Positions 1-7,672 of a DNA stretch of 64,000 nucleotides are shown here, in pieces; positions within the stretch are counted from its first letter, which is position 1, and the number at the start of each line of letters is the position of its first letter. This stretch comes from Thiomicrorhabdus marina. Lineage in GTDB: Bacteria > Pseudomonadota > Gammaproteobacteria > Thiomicrospirales > Thiomicrospiraceae. A model generated the notes under the pieces. It was not told where the DNA came from. It saw only the letters and a list, made by a program, of their open reading frames with translations, and made no database searches. The DNA lies in the NCBI RefSeq assembly GCF_017571465.1, contig NZ_JAGETV010000005.1:1-64000 (forward strand), read 5' to 3'. Position numbers and translations under genes: made by a program.

Positions 1-1
1 A

Positions 2-595
2 CTGAATTTTGATTTTTTCATGCAGAATCTCCTGCGTGTAGATTACGAGAAAATTCTACTTTTAACTGCGTTTATTTTTCGGGGGGATTACCACTCTGCC
101 TTACCAGATGACTCAAAACTGATTTGGAAAACTCTTTATTACACAGGGTTACGGCCTAAAGAACTATTCAATCTTAAACCAGAAGATATACAAAAAGTTG
201 AAGCTAAGAGTAAGTATGTTACTTGCTTGAGTATCGCGCCAAAGGGAGACGGAAAAACCAAAAACGCTACTCGCCTAATTCCTGTACATTCTGAATTGAT
301 TAATGATTTAAAAGACTTCAAAGGGTTCTCAATATCGCAGGGAACTTTTGAGAAAAGAAGAAGGAAAGCAGTTATTGAGAGCTACGGTGAAGACTTTGCC
401 AACAACCACGACACCTACAGCCTACGACATACCTTCACAACCACTTTGGTTAGTGAACTTGGCAATGCTGATTTGGTGAAATGGCTGGTAGGTCATAGCC
501 GTTCCGGTGACGTTACTTTTCATAGTTACTTTCACGGCTATGGTTTAGAGAAATTGGAACAGGCGGTTGAGAGTGTGCCTATAATTAGAGTTTAA
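2..595 (+). CDS. Tyrosine recombinase/integrase, C-terminal part (5'-truncated by window edge)
   Basis: The reading frame is open from the left edge, so this is the catalytic C-terminal domain of a longer phage or genomic-island integrase. Counting from the first in-window Met (position 20), the recombinase residues visible are Arg45 in TGLRPKEL, a beta-hairpin lysine in the GDGKTK segment, Arg136 in SLRHTF, His159 in VGHSRS and the likely nucleophile Tyr170 in SYFHGYG. The first residue of the usual HxxR box is Tyr instead of His. The ending SYFHGYGLEKL is typical of P4-like prophage integrases. It lies in an AT-rich region ending at the 3' end of ssrA, a classic integration target. The element it belongs to continues to the left. 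Confidence 0.85.
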   Translation: MNFDFFMQNLLRVDYEKILLLTAFIFRGDYHSALPDDSKLIWKTLYYTGLRPKELFNLKPEDIQKVEAKSKYVTCLSIAPKGDGKTKNATRLIPVHSELINDLKDFKGFSISQGTFEKRRRKAVIESYGEDFANNHDTYSLRHTFTTTLVSELGNADLVKWLVGHSRSGDVTFHSYFHGYGLEKLEQAVESVPIIRV

Positions 596-611
596 ACCTT
601 TTAATTAAGTA

Positions 612-1277
612 TTATTTACAACTGTAATTTTCTGGCATTTCTACGGAGTATTCGTATTTATTCGGCTTATCAAAATCCAGCCTTTCAATTGTTTGTTCAA
701 TTAAGAATTTATACATTGCATTATCTGAACAACCTTTTTCATATGAAGATCCGAGTGTAAACATTATTTTTTCGTCTTTCTTGTCATCAATCCAATAGCC
801 CATAAAATAATAACCTGTTAGATGACCTGTGGCAGGTGAATACCCTGTTACCCCATATGTTTTTAGGTTGGTATTGGTGCAGCTCAGAGTATTACCGTAT
901 CCAGTACAATTAGTATGTGACTGGCCACTGTTTACCATCCCGTAATTTGCACTTTGATACTGATAACTTTTTGTTCTTTTATAAACATTAACAATCAATT
1001 CAATGTCTGTACTCTTCTCAGTTTGCTTTAAATCTTTATACAAGTAAACATTTTTAAACCCTTTTTTCTTTAAAGAGTCTACTATCTGTCCTACATAATG
1101 TTTGGTTTCAAGGCTATTATTTCCTTCTCCTCGGAAAACTCTAACAGCAATACTTTTATCTTTTGAAAATGAATATTCAGGATCAACTTGAGAAGAGTAA
1201 CCTCCTTTCATAGATGTAGTCATGCACCCAGATAATTGAAGTAAAACGAGTAACGCTAAAAAAAATTTAATATTCAT
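612..1277 (-). CDS. Putative lipoprotein of unknown function
   Basis: 221 residues. A short hydrophobic signal ends in the lipobox LSGC (Cys18), so an outer- or inner-membrane lipoprotein is expected. The mature part has a Ser/Thr/Tyr/Asn-rich middle with a Cys pair (around residues 123-132) and a charged start predicting a mixed alpha/beta domain. I do not recognise a named family, although the opening (SIAVRVFRGEGN, then IVDSLKKKGF) resembles lipoproteins of the DUF4136 type. It is the last gene of a minus-strand group after two small unknown genes in the ssrA-linked island. Codon and base use are AT-richer than the chromosome to the right, suggesting acquired DNA. Confidence 0.6.
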   Translation of the reverse strand: MNIKFFLALLVLLQLSGCMTTSMKGGYSSQVDPEYSFSKDKSIAVRVFRGEGNNSLETKHYVGQIVDSLKKKGFKNVYLYKDLKQTEKSTDIELIVNVYKRTKSYQYQSANYGMVNSGQSHTNCTGYGNTLSCTNTNLKTYGVTGYSPATGHLTGYYFMGYWIDDKKDEKIMFTLGSSYEKGCSDNAMYKFLIEQTIERLDFDKPNKYEYSVEMPENYSCK

Positions 1278-1304
1278 AAATAACTCTCTTTCTAATTGAT
1301 TGAC

Positions 1305-1433
1305 TTATTTTCTGTAAGCTCTGTCGTCATTAATGAGCTCTGGGAGTTCACCGCCAAGCAATACAAATAGAGACGAAACAACGATGATTAGAAGCAGTAA
1401 ATAGAAAGGATTGTCTAAAATTATTTTAAGCAT
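1305..1433 (-). CDS. Small single-pass membrane peptide (42 aa)
   Basis: An ATG-started frame of 42 codons encoding MLKIILDNPFYLLLLI followed by more hydrophobic residues and a polar tail ending DDRAYRK. It predicts one transmembrane helix (about residues 8-30) with the acidic/basic tail outside it. The start lies 10 bases after the stop codon of the upstream minus-strand gene. An AAGGG ribosome-binding stretch overlaps that stop, which supports translation as part of an operon. The function is unknown. It could be a toxin-like or accessory membrane peptide of the island, but nothing specific shows that. Confidence 0.45.
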   Translation of the reverse strand: MLKIILDNPFYLLLLIIVVSSLFVLLGGELPELINDDRAYRK

Positions 1434-1443
1434 TTTTTAGCCC

Positions 1444-2013
1444 TTATTTTATTGATGGGGGAATATTTAATTGTTCAATATCTTTGCAAGATTCAACCAA
1501 TTTAGTGTAATTTGCCACAAACCCATTTAGGCTAAAAAACTCTTCTTTAAAACCAAACAAGCCGTAGTTATCCATTATCTCTACACTAAGTTCTTCTCCG
1601 TACTTTAAATCTTCTATAAATTCATCACTGAGTTGAACAAAATTAAATCCAAGTATTTTGGTAATAGGTAGTGAATCATTTATATAAATGAGTTTTATTT
1701 TCGCTGGATAAGTTCGGTGATAAGCTTTGAATTCGAAGGAAACCTCTTTATTTAATAGGGTTCTTACATCTTCTTCTGTTGAAGACAAAGATAGGACTAA
1801 TATATTTTTGTTACAGCTTCCTTTAGGCATCATTATTCCAAAACTATGCCCATGCACAGCCTTTCCGTTGGTCGACGCTATGAATCCTATATCACCATCT
1901 TCGACTTGCCAGTCTTGGTATTTCCAAGGGGCTCTGTCATTAGCTAAGGCAGAAGAAGAAAGTAGAAAAATAACAGTTAGAACATTAATTAAATTGAACA
2001 CATTATTATCCAT
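1444..2013 (-). CDS. Hypothetical secreted protein
   Basis: 189 residues with an N-terminal signal peptide (hydrophobic core VLTVIFLLSSSALA, predicted cleavage after ALA at about residue 24), so probably periplasmic. Two cysteines in the mature part (GSCNKN and VESCKD) could form a disulphide. No family recognised. It has no conserved enzyme motif visible to me. It is the first gene of a minus-strand set with a 42-residue membrane peptide and a lipoprotein, all in AT-rich DNA of the ssrA-linked island, and may be a cargo unit with them. Confidence 0.55.
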   Translation of the reverse strand: MDNNVFNLINVLTVIFLLSSSALANDRAPWKYQDWQVEDGDIGFIASTNGKAVHGHSFGIMMPKGSCNKNILVLSLSSTEEDVRTLLNKEVSFEFKAYHRTYPAKIKLIYINDSLPITKILGFNFVQLSDEFIEDLKYGEELSVEIMDNYGLFGFKEEFFSLNGFVANYTKLVESCKDIEQLNIPPSIK

Positions 2014-2226
2014 AGAGTTTTATATGTATGGAACTTAGTAGAGCATATTGGTACAAAAAATATCAACAGTAAAAAAAGTTTTAATGGGTCAGAACCCTGT
2101 CAGGCATCCCCCGTTCAAGCATTTTTCAAAATTCCCCCGTACTCCCTTGTTTAATCAATTTACCAAATCACCTGAGCATATTCCCCTGAATAACTCCACT
2201 TAGACTCTTAGATATGAAAACAAAAA
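2014..2226. other. Intergenic stretch, no gene seen
   Basis: About 210 bases between the secreted protein and the res-like site. It is AT-rich with C-runs around 2106-2150 (two CCCCCG stretches). I see no supported gene, tRNA or terminator. It probably carries the promoter for the minus-strand genes, but no clear -35/-10 pair can be assigned. Confidence 0.4.
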
Positions 2227-2302
2227 TGTTCACAAATAAATAAGATAGACTCTATGCGAACACAAGTCATTGTGTATAGTTAGGGTATAGTCTAGGCGGA
2301 CA
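2227..2302. promoter_or_regulatory. Candidate resolvase recombination (res-like) site
   Basis: Two adjacent imperfect inverted blocks lie directly before the resolvase gene. Block A, 2227-2262 (36 bp), runs from TGTTC to GAACA. Block B, 2271-2302 (32 bp), runs from TGTGTA to CGGACA. Their right halves are direct repeats: ACTCTATGCGAACA at 2249-2262 and AGTCTAGGCGGACA at 2289-2302, 11 of 14 identical. Paired roughly 30-bp binding blocks upstream of the gene are the usual arrangement for serine resolvases, which bind there to recombine DNA and to repress themselves. The repeats are seen; binding is inferred. Confidence 0.45.
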
Positions 2303-2314
2303 GGAGTGATAGAC

Positions 2315-2869
2315 ATGGCGATAGTTGCATACAAACGAGTGAGTTCAATTTCACAAAATGCAGATAGACAGGATTTTGCAGGGATAACCATTGATAAGGT
2401 TTACGAAGATAGAGCGAGTGGTGCTAATACAGACAGACCAGAACTAAAAGCCTGCTTGGATTATGTGCGAGAAGGTGACACGCTTCTGGTTCATAGCATA
2501 GACCGCTTGGCTAGGTCATTACAGGATTTAACCAAAATCATTGAACAGCTAACAACTAAGGGGGTTACGGTAAAGTTCATTAAAGAAGGATTAACCTTTA
2601 CCAAAGACACCAGCAACCCAGCTAATGAACTAATGCTGAATGTGTTAGGTGCTATTGCTCAATTCGAGCGAGCACTGATACGAGAACGGCAAGCAGAAGG
2701 CATTGCAAAAGCTAAGGCAGAAGGAAAGTACAAAGGCCGTAGTAAAGCTTTAACCGAGGAAGAGGTTCAATCCCTTAAGGCTGATGCAGAGCTAGGCATA
2801 CCAAAAACTAAACTTGCTGATAAATACGGTATTGGTAGAACATCTGTTTATAAATATCTTGAAAACTGA
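2315..2869 (+). CDS. Serine recombinase, resolvase/invertase family
   Basis: 184 residues from ATG 2315. This start is chosen over an upstream in-frame GTG at 2306 because AGGAG at 2302-2306 is correctly spaced for it. The N-terminal catalytic domain begins MAIVAYKRVSS, with the nucleophilic serine in the RVSS motif. The conserved DRLARS segment follows, then the long E helix containing AQFERALIRERQAEGI. The C-terminal 45 residues form an HTH_7 DNA-binding domain (KTKLADKYGIGRTSVYKYLEN). Length and layout match small resolvases of Tn3-type elements and plasmid/phage invertases. It probably acts on the res-like site just upstream and is presumably autoregulated. It could instead serve as an invertase, though no invertible segment is visible. 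Confidence 0.9.
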   Translation: MAIVAYKRVSSISQNADRQDFAGITIDKVYEDRASGANTDRPELKACLDYVREGDTLLVHSIDRLARSLQDLTKIIEQLTTKGVTVKFIKEGLTFTKDTSNPANELMLNVLGAIAQFERALIRERQAEGIAKAKAEGKYKGRSKALTEEEVQSLKADAELGIPKTKLADKYGIGRTSVYKYLEN

Positions 2870-2954
2870 CTGGTTTAAGTTTTGTGGGAAATCACTAACC
2901 CAGTACCTTCATCCTTGCCGAGATAACCGCTTGTAGGGGATTTATGGAGCTTCT

Positions 2955-3107
2955 ATGGTCTATTTTGGCAGGGTATCACAGTGTGTTTTTAAAGAACCTG
3001 CAGAAGAACTTGCAAAGCCAGAGCCAGAAGCTCCTGTAGAACCAGTAAAAGCTCCTGTGAAGCGTAAACCTAGTGCTAAGAAGCCTGAACCTAAGCCTGC
3101 TGAATAG
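2955..3107 (+). CDS. Small Pro/Glu/Lys-rich ORF, possible gene remnant
   Basis: A 50-codon frame from ATG 2955 with GGAG five bases upstream. After a short start it becomes a low-complexity tail of repeated PEP, APV and KP units ending EPKPAE. Such tails occur at the C-termini of phage structural or replication proteins, so this may be the end of a decayed phage gene rather than an independent gene. No family can be assigned. Confidence 0.25.
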   Translation: MVYFGRVSQCVFKEPAEELAKPEPEAPVEPVKAPVKRKPSAKKPEPKPAE

Positions 3108-3522
3108 TACGTAGGAAAAGTAGTCCCTCCCACTTGGAGGGGCAGAGGTTACTCTCTATAGTTACTTGTAATAGTCTCTTGTTAAATAAGCTCTCTACTA
3201 TCGTAGAAGTAGTTGGTATCTTGTTCAAGAGGCTTGTCCAAGCTCTCGCATAATATCAACAGTTCTATGCAGGTCATTTAGGACATGGCTAGTTTGCTAA
3301 TCATAACTACAACCTTTGCGAAGCAATAAGCTTACCTTCTTGATCTTATGTTTAGGTATTCAACACTAGCTAACAGGAGTATCTGTTTTATCAGCTGCTA
3401 CTTTTGTAGTTCTTGGGTGTTAGGAGTTGTGTGTAGGTTGGTTTGAATTAGCTATATTTTCTGAAAACACACTAAAGTCGTAGAGTTGCGAAAGCGTGTC
3501 ACAACCGTATCACATTACTAGA
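3108..3522. other. Intergenic region left of ssrA, no gene seen
   Basis: About 415 bases with stop codons in all frames. One small hairpin (CCCTCC 3125-3130, loop CACTT, GGAGGG 3136-3141) lacks a following U tract. The rest is AT-rich without recognisable genes. An att repeat of the ssrA 3' end was looked for and not found inside the window, so the far junction of the island, if there is one, lies beyond the left edge. Confidence 0.4.
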
Positions 3523-3524
3523 AA

Positions 3525-3563
3525 TAAAAAAGGCCAAGTTACTTTAAAATCAATAACTTAGCC
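3525..3563 (-). terminator. Rho-independent terminator of ssrA
   Basis: On the minus strand a 10-bp stem (GGCTAAGTTA / TAACTTGGCC, one G-U pair) is followed by a run of seven U. It begins a few bases after the tmRNA CCA end. Confidence 0.85.
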
Positions 3564-3571
3564 TGTGTGTG

Positions 3572-3930
3572 TGGTGGAACTGGGGGGAGTCGAACCCCCG
3601 TCCGCAAAGCCGCCATCTAAAAATCTACATGTTTATTTGGTCTATTGATTTAACTTGAATGCTGCCCGACCAGCAGGGATCACATCAAGCGAGTTTGTTA
3701 AGTTTAATGTTGAGCCACCCAAACACGCAGTCAACACGATCCTAGTGTAAGTCGATACAGACTAGAGGCCACAGGCAACGGTTCTAGCCTGCACTAGCTG
3801 GATTAAGCAGCTAGAGCGTAGTTATCGTCGTTTGCAACTATAACAAAAGTGAAATAAAGATTTACGTGCATCATTCAGGCACGACATGCATTTTAAACTT
3901 TGAACTCCCCGTCGAAACCAGTACAGCCCC
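3572..3930 (-). ncRNA. ssrA: Transfer-messenger RNA (tmRNA, 10Sa RNA)
   Basis: 359 nt. The 5' end GGGGCTGTACTGGTTTCGACGGGG and the 3' end with T-loop GGGTTCGACTCCC and CCA-terminated acceptor form the tRNA-Ala-like domain. A G-U pair at the third acceptor position is the alanine identity element. The resume frame at 3835-3803 reads GCA AAC GAC GAT AAC TAC GCT CTA GCT GCT TAA, encoding the proteolysis tag ANDDNYALAA. With SmpB (encoded 1.7 kb to the right) it rescues ribosomes stalled on broken mRNAs and tags the product for proteases. The mature 3' end appears intact even though island-like DNA begins just beyond it, as expected when an integration event regenerates the target. Confidence 0.97.
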
Positions 3931-3959
3931 ATAGTAGAAGTAAAGTTTTAGAACAGCGC

Positions 3960-3990
3960 ATTATAGTGGATTTAATGCCAAAATTTGCAA
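3960..3990 (-). promoter_or_regulatory. Probable ssrA promoter
   Basis: On the minus strand TATAAT (3965-3960) is preceded by TTGCAA (3990-3985) with a 19-bp spacer, longer than the ideal 17. Transcription would begin about 20-25 nt before the mature tmRNA 5' end, leaving a leader for RNase P to remove. Confidence 0.5.
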
Positions 3991-4216
3991 TTATTTTAGG
4001 CCATCGCTATTGTGCAAATTTGTAAGTATTCAGCCAGTTGATTTATTAGTTTAGATTAATAGTTTTGCAAATAAAAATAGTTGGTCTTTTTTACAGCTTA
4101 AACTATTGTCTAGACGGTAGTAGAATGGGGTCGAAAGTTCAAGGTTTCAAGTCAAGTATTGTGCCGTAGACCTTTTTTGTACTTTTGGTTAAAACGTTGA
4201 AGGGAATTGCCAGAAT

Positions 4217-5593
4217 ATGCCAACGATAGATAAGGATTATTTGAGTTATCAGCAACAACTTGCAGCTCGAATTCGATGGTTCGCGTTATTGATATTTATT
4301 CCGATTACCTTATTGATTATTTTCCATGACTTGATCGTTGAAAAGTACTTAATGGCCGGTGTGTTTGTTGTTAGTTTGTTAGGCTTCTTATTTAGCTTTC
4401 AAGCGCACCGAATGCGACGCGGTAATGTCTCTTCTCAGCTTGTTTTGCTTTCCCTATATCTTCTGTATCTAGCCAATTTATTCGTTGATTTCGGTATCTC
4501 TCCGGAACTGTATTATTGGATTTTGGTTTTACCCATTTTAAATATTTTCCTAAACCGCTTTGCTTTGCAGATGGGGTGGCTAGCACTTTTTCTCATCCCG
4601 CTTTTGGTTCCTTTTCCGAATCGGAATTTCCCGATTGAAGAAGTTAGTTATGACGGGATTGCTTTGGCGTTGGTGGCGATTACGCTTTTATTAATTTTGG
4701 TGAAAGAGTTTTTCATTAAGGCGGAATTGAATCTGAGTGAAGTCAATCGTGAATTACAGTATCAACAGAAAATTGTTGATAGCAGTATTCCAATGTTAAA
4801 GATTTCACTTGATGGAACCATCAATTATGCAAGCCTAGCGATTGCACAGTTGCTTGGTAAGGGGGTGAATGCGATTATCGGTAGTAACTTTACTGATCTT
4901 CATCTGATTTCTTTAAGTACTGATCCTCGGATTTGGATTAATGAACGTAAGGCGTGGGATGGTATTTTATATATTGAGATGGGGGCGAAAAGTTATTGGC
5001 TTGATGCTGTGATTAAACCTGAATTTAACGCTTTCGGCGATAAAACGGGCTTTTTGATGATTGCTGAAAATATTACTCGCGAACAGTCTTTACAGAATCA
5101 AGCGAATCATGATCAATTGACTGGTGCTTTGAACAGACGTGTTTTTGATGAATTTATCTATCAGGCAATTCATGAATTTCAACGCCATAAAGACCCTGTT
5201 TGTTTGGTTGTCTGTGATTTGGATCATTTTAAAAGTATTAATGATACTTTTGGGCACTTGGTCGGTGACGAAGTTTTGAAACATTTTTATAATCTGGTTA
5301 AAGATACGATTCGCCAAACCGACTTACTTGCGCGTTGGGGAGGAGAGGAATTCGCCATTTTGTTGCCAATGACAGAACAAAATGAGGCGGTTATGGCGAT
5401 TGAGAAGGTGCGTGCAAAAGTTGAAGCATCTACTTGGCCAAAACAGATAAAATTAACTTCTAGTTTCGGTGTTTGTCAGTTACAAGAAGGCTGGGATCAA
5501 TCAAAGTGGTTTGAACAGGCTGATAGCTGCTTGTATCAAGCGAAAGAGTACGGCAGGAACAGAGTGGTTGAGTGTCAGACAAGCAATAAGTGA
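4217..5593 (+). CDS. Membrane-bound diguanylate cyclase with PAS domain
   Basis: 458 residues. The N-terminal 170 residues hold about five or six transmembrane helices forming a sensor module. A PAS-like domain (about 185-290) follows, and a C-terminal GGDEF domain (about 300-455) makes cyclic di-GMP from two GTP. The active-site loop reads GGEEF (375-379), an accepted functional variant. The product-inhibition I-site RQTD lies nine residues before it (366-369), so feedback control is expected. It stands alone, convergent with smpB and separated from it by a shared terminator. The signal it senses cannot be read from the sequence. The window also encodes an EAL phosphodiesterase (46643-47839) that would remove the same messenger. 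Confidence 0.92.
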   Translation: MPTIDKDYLSYQQQLAARIRWFALLIFIPITLLIIFHDLIVEKYLMAGVFVVSLLGFLFSFQAHRMRRGNVSSQLVLLSLYLLYLANLFVDFGISPELYYWILVLPILNIFLNRFALQMGWLALFLIPLLVPFPNRNFPIEEVSYDGIALALVAITLLLILVKEFFIKAELNLSEVNRELQYQQKIVDSSIPMLKISLDGTINYASLAIAQLLGKGVNAIIGSNFTDLHLISLSTDPRIWINERKAWDGILYIEMGAKSYWLDAVIKPEFNAFGDKTGFLMIAENITREQSLQNQANHDQLTGALNRRVFDEFIYQAIHEFQRHKDPVCLVVCDLDHFKSINDTFGHLVGDEVLKHFYNLVKDTIRQTDLLARWGGEEFAILLPMTEQNEAVMAIEKVRAKVEASTWPKQIKLTSSFGVCQLQEGWDQSKWFEQADSCLYQAKEYGRNRVVECQTSNK

Positions 5594-5614
5594 AGTGATT
5601 TCTCGATCAAATAA

Positions 5615-5656
5615 AAAGCCCTTGTTAAATTCACCTTAACAAGGGCTTTCATTTTT
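5615..5656. terminator. Bidirectional terminator between diguanylate cyclase and smpB
   Basis: A perfect 14-bp stem (AAAGCCCTTGTTAA / TTAACAAGGGCTTT) with a 7-nt loop, flanked by A-rich and T-rich tracts, serves the two convergent genes. Confidence 0.92.
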
Positions 5657-5668
5657 TGGAAAGGTGGA

Positions 5669-6148
5669 TTAACGAGTCATTTTCATAATGCGTTGTTTGT
5701 CACGGTTCCATTCACGTTCTTTTTCGGTTGCCCGTTTGTCATGTTGTTTTTTACCTTTAGCCAAGCCTAGGCTAAGTTTTACTTTACCTTTAGCCCAATG
5801 AAGATTGAGCGGCACTAAGGTTAGGCCTTGTTTTTCGACTGAGCCAACTAAGCGATCAATTTCACGGCGGTGCATCAATAGCTTACGTAAACGCAGTGGG
5901 TCTGCTTTGATGTGTGATGAGGTTGAAATCAATGGTGTGATTAAAGCCCCAAACAACCATGCTTCATTATTTTTTAGCAAAATATAACTTTCATTAATTT
6001 GCACTTTGCTTTGGCGCAGGCTTTTTACTTCCCAGCCTTCTAGAGCTAATCCGGCTTCAAATTCCTGCTCAATAAAATAGTCAAAGCGCGCTTTTTTATT
6101 TTGTGCAATGACATTGGCAGGCGTTTTTTTCTTTTTTCCTTTGGCCAT
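5669..6148 (-). CDS. smpB: SsrA-binding protein SmpB
   Basis: 159 residues, the normal family length. SmpB binds the tRNA-like domain of tmRNA and delivers it to stalled ribosomes; its C-terminal tail occupies the empty mRNA channel. Typical segments are [20 protein letters not shown] near the start, GWEVKSLRQ, and the conserved basic tail [16 protein letters not shown] followed by the ribosome-contacting end [10 protein letters not shown]. It lies close to ssrA itself (3572-3930), with only the diguanylate cyclase between them. Confidence 0.98.
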   Translation of the reverse strand: MAKGKKKKTPANVIAQNKKARFDYFIEQEFEAGLALEGWEVKSLRQSKVQINESYILLKNNEAWLFGALITPLISTSSHIKADPLRLRKLLMHRREIDRLVGSVEKQGLTLVPLNLHWAKGKVKLSLGLAKGKKQHDKRATEKEREWNRDKQRIMKMTR

Positions 6149-6289
6149 GCTTAACCCTATTTACTTGTCGTGTTGTACGCATTTATTTCTAATTGCGCAG
6201 GATTATAACACCACAGTTGGACAAGGTCACAACCGCTGAAACGGTTGCGGTACAAGAGAAGTGTTTTCTCTCTTTTATCTCGCCCTTGG

Positions 6290-7027
6290 CTAATCGTCTC
6301 GAAGCGTTCGTTTAAGTAAACAGAAATCAAGTACTTCAGGAGGAGCAAAGGATTTTAGACGTTTGCCATCTAAACTGAATTTATGATCAATGCCGTTTGG
6401 CATTTCTAGGGTAAATTGAATAACGGTTTCTTGCTGTAGTGCTGTTTTTAAAGCGGTATAAAGTTTTTCACTTAAATCAGTATTTTGTTTTCCTAGGAAG
6501 GAGGGAATGTCGTTGTAGACCAAGGTGGAAAACAGGTTTAATTGTAAACTATCGTTCGGTAAATCTTTTTTGGCAGCACCAATCCACTGACTAATACCAC
6601 GAACCTGACCGCCGACTTCAACATCGTCACTATACTTCTCGCCATTTACTTTAAATTTGATATTACGTTCTTCGGAGTAGAGAAAACCGTGTTTTTCAAA
6701 CCTTTCGGCGTTGTTGTGGAATTCACCATTTTCCATAATGTCTTTTTGAAGTGCCAAGAAAGCGACGGAAAAGTTGGTGTAATAAGGTTGGCAACGCAAC
6801 AAGAAAGCTTTCTCTGGACCATAGTTTTGTGGTGCATAGACGAGTTTCGCACTGTGAATCTTGTCACTAAAATCGTCATACTCATATTCAAGATGCCAAG
6901 AGTCGTTTGGCCAAGAATTATTTTCGGCATAGTTATCACTGCCGGCCAATGTGTTTTGGCTTGTCATTGCGAAAAGCATGCCGACGATTATATTTGGAAG
7001 AGTGAGTTTAGCGAAAATATTACTCAT
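6290..7027 (-). CDS. Hypothetical secreted protein
   Basis: 245 residues with a signal peptide (hydrophobic IIVGMLFAMTSQNTLAG, cleavage near residue 29), hence probably periplasmic. The mature protein contains segments such as AKLVYAPQNYGPEKAFLLRCQPYYTN and a VIQFTLEMPNGIDHKFSLDG repeat-like beta strand pair, suggesting a beta-rich domain like those found in small invasion-associated or DUF-type periplasmic proteins. No named family recognised. It sits about 140 bases upstream of smpB on the same strand and is divergent from ratA. Expression with smpB is possible, as no terminator separates them. Confidence 0.6.
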   Translation of the reverse strand: MSNIFAKLTLPNIIVGMLFAMTSQNTLAGSDNYAENNSWPNDSWHLEYEYDDFSDKIHSAKLVYAPQNYGPEKAFLLRCQPYYTNFSVAFLALQKDIMENGEFHNNAERFEKHGFLYSEERNIKFKVNGEKYSDDVEVGGQVRGISQWIGAAKKDLPNDSLQLNLFSTLVYNDIPSFLGKQNTDLSEKLYTALKTALQQETVIQFTLEMPNGIDHKFSLDGKRLKSFAPPEVLDFCLLKRTLRDD

Positions 7028-7217
7028 GCTGACCTCTTAACGTTGATGAATTCGTTTCTAGAATAGTTTATGTCTCAGCAACGCGAGCTACGTTACGACT
7101 TGTTATAATAATGCTTTTGTTGTAGCGCGACCATTTAAAGCGCTTATTTGCCCATTTAAGCCGTGTAATTGAGCTTAAATATAAATGTTAATTTTGAATC
7201 CAGTAACCTGAGGTGAG

Positions 7218-7661
7218 ATGAAAACAATAACTCGGACAGCGCTTTTACCTTATTCAGCAAAGCAAATGTATGATTTAGTGAATGATGTTCCTTCTTATCC
7301 GCAATTTTTACCTTGGTGTGGCGGTGCTAAAGTTTTGCAGCAGGATGCTTCCTCAATGCAGGCGTCGGTTACCATTGCTAAGGCAGGTATTAAGCAAACT
7401 TTTACGACTAACAATCATTTGGTTGACGGTAAGCGAATCGAGATGCAGTTGATTGATGGTCCTTTCAAGAGCATGCATGGTGAATGGGAGTTTAAGGTTC
7501 TCGATGAAGATGCATGTAAAATTCTGTTTGAAATTGAATTTGAAGTCAGTAACGGCATTCTGAATATGGCGTTAGGACCAATTTTTGAACAGATTGCCAG
7601 TACTATGGTCGATTCGTTCTGCGAACGTGCCAAACAGATTTATCCAAATCCTTTCAGCTAG
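7218..7661 (+). CDS. ratA: RatA/Coq10-type START-domain protein
   Basis: 147 residues, a single SRPBCC/START-like domain. The opening (ITRTALLPYSAKQMYDLVNDVPSYPQFLPWC) is the family hallmark, followed by KAGIKQTFTTNN and GPFKSMHGEWEF. In Escherichia coli RatA has been described as a ribosome-association inhibitor, while the same fold in Coq10 binds ubiquinone; which applies here cannot be told from sequence. The ratB (RnfH-like) gene follows 11 bases later and the pair sits beside smpB, the standard gammaproteobacterial order. Confidence 0.92.
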   Translation: MKTITRTALLPYSAKQMYDLVNDVPSYPQFLPWCGGAKVLQQDASSMQASVTIAKAGIKQTFTTNNHLVDGKRIEMQLIDGPFKSMHGEWEFKVLDEDACKILFEIEFEVSNGILNMALGPIFEQIASTMVDSFCERAKQIYPNPFS

Positions 7662-7672
7662 GTGTTCAGTTT

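Noticed and set aside
1727-2038. 103-residue plus-strand frame opposite the secreted-protein gene
   Set aside because: It has no ribosome-binding site and is fully antisense to a frame with a signal peptide.
3125-3141. CCCTCC-CACTT-GGAGGG hairpin left of ssrA
   Set aside because: No U tract follows and no gene ends nearby, so it is not called as a terminator.
6157-6348. 63-residue frame on the minus strand between smpB and the secreted-protein gene
   Set aside because: It overlaps the 3' end of the secreted-protein gene in another frame, has no ribosome-binding site and no family likeness; it is treated as a chance frame.
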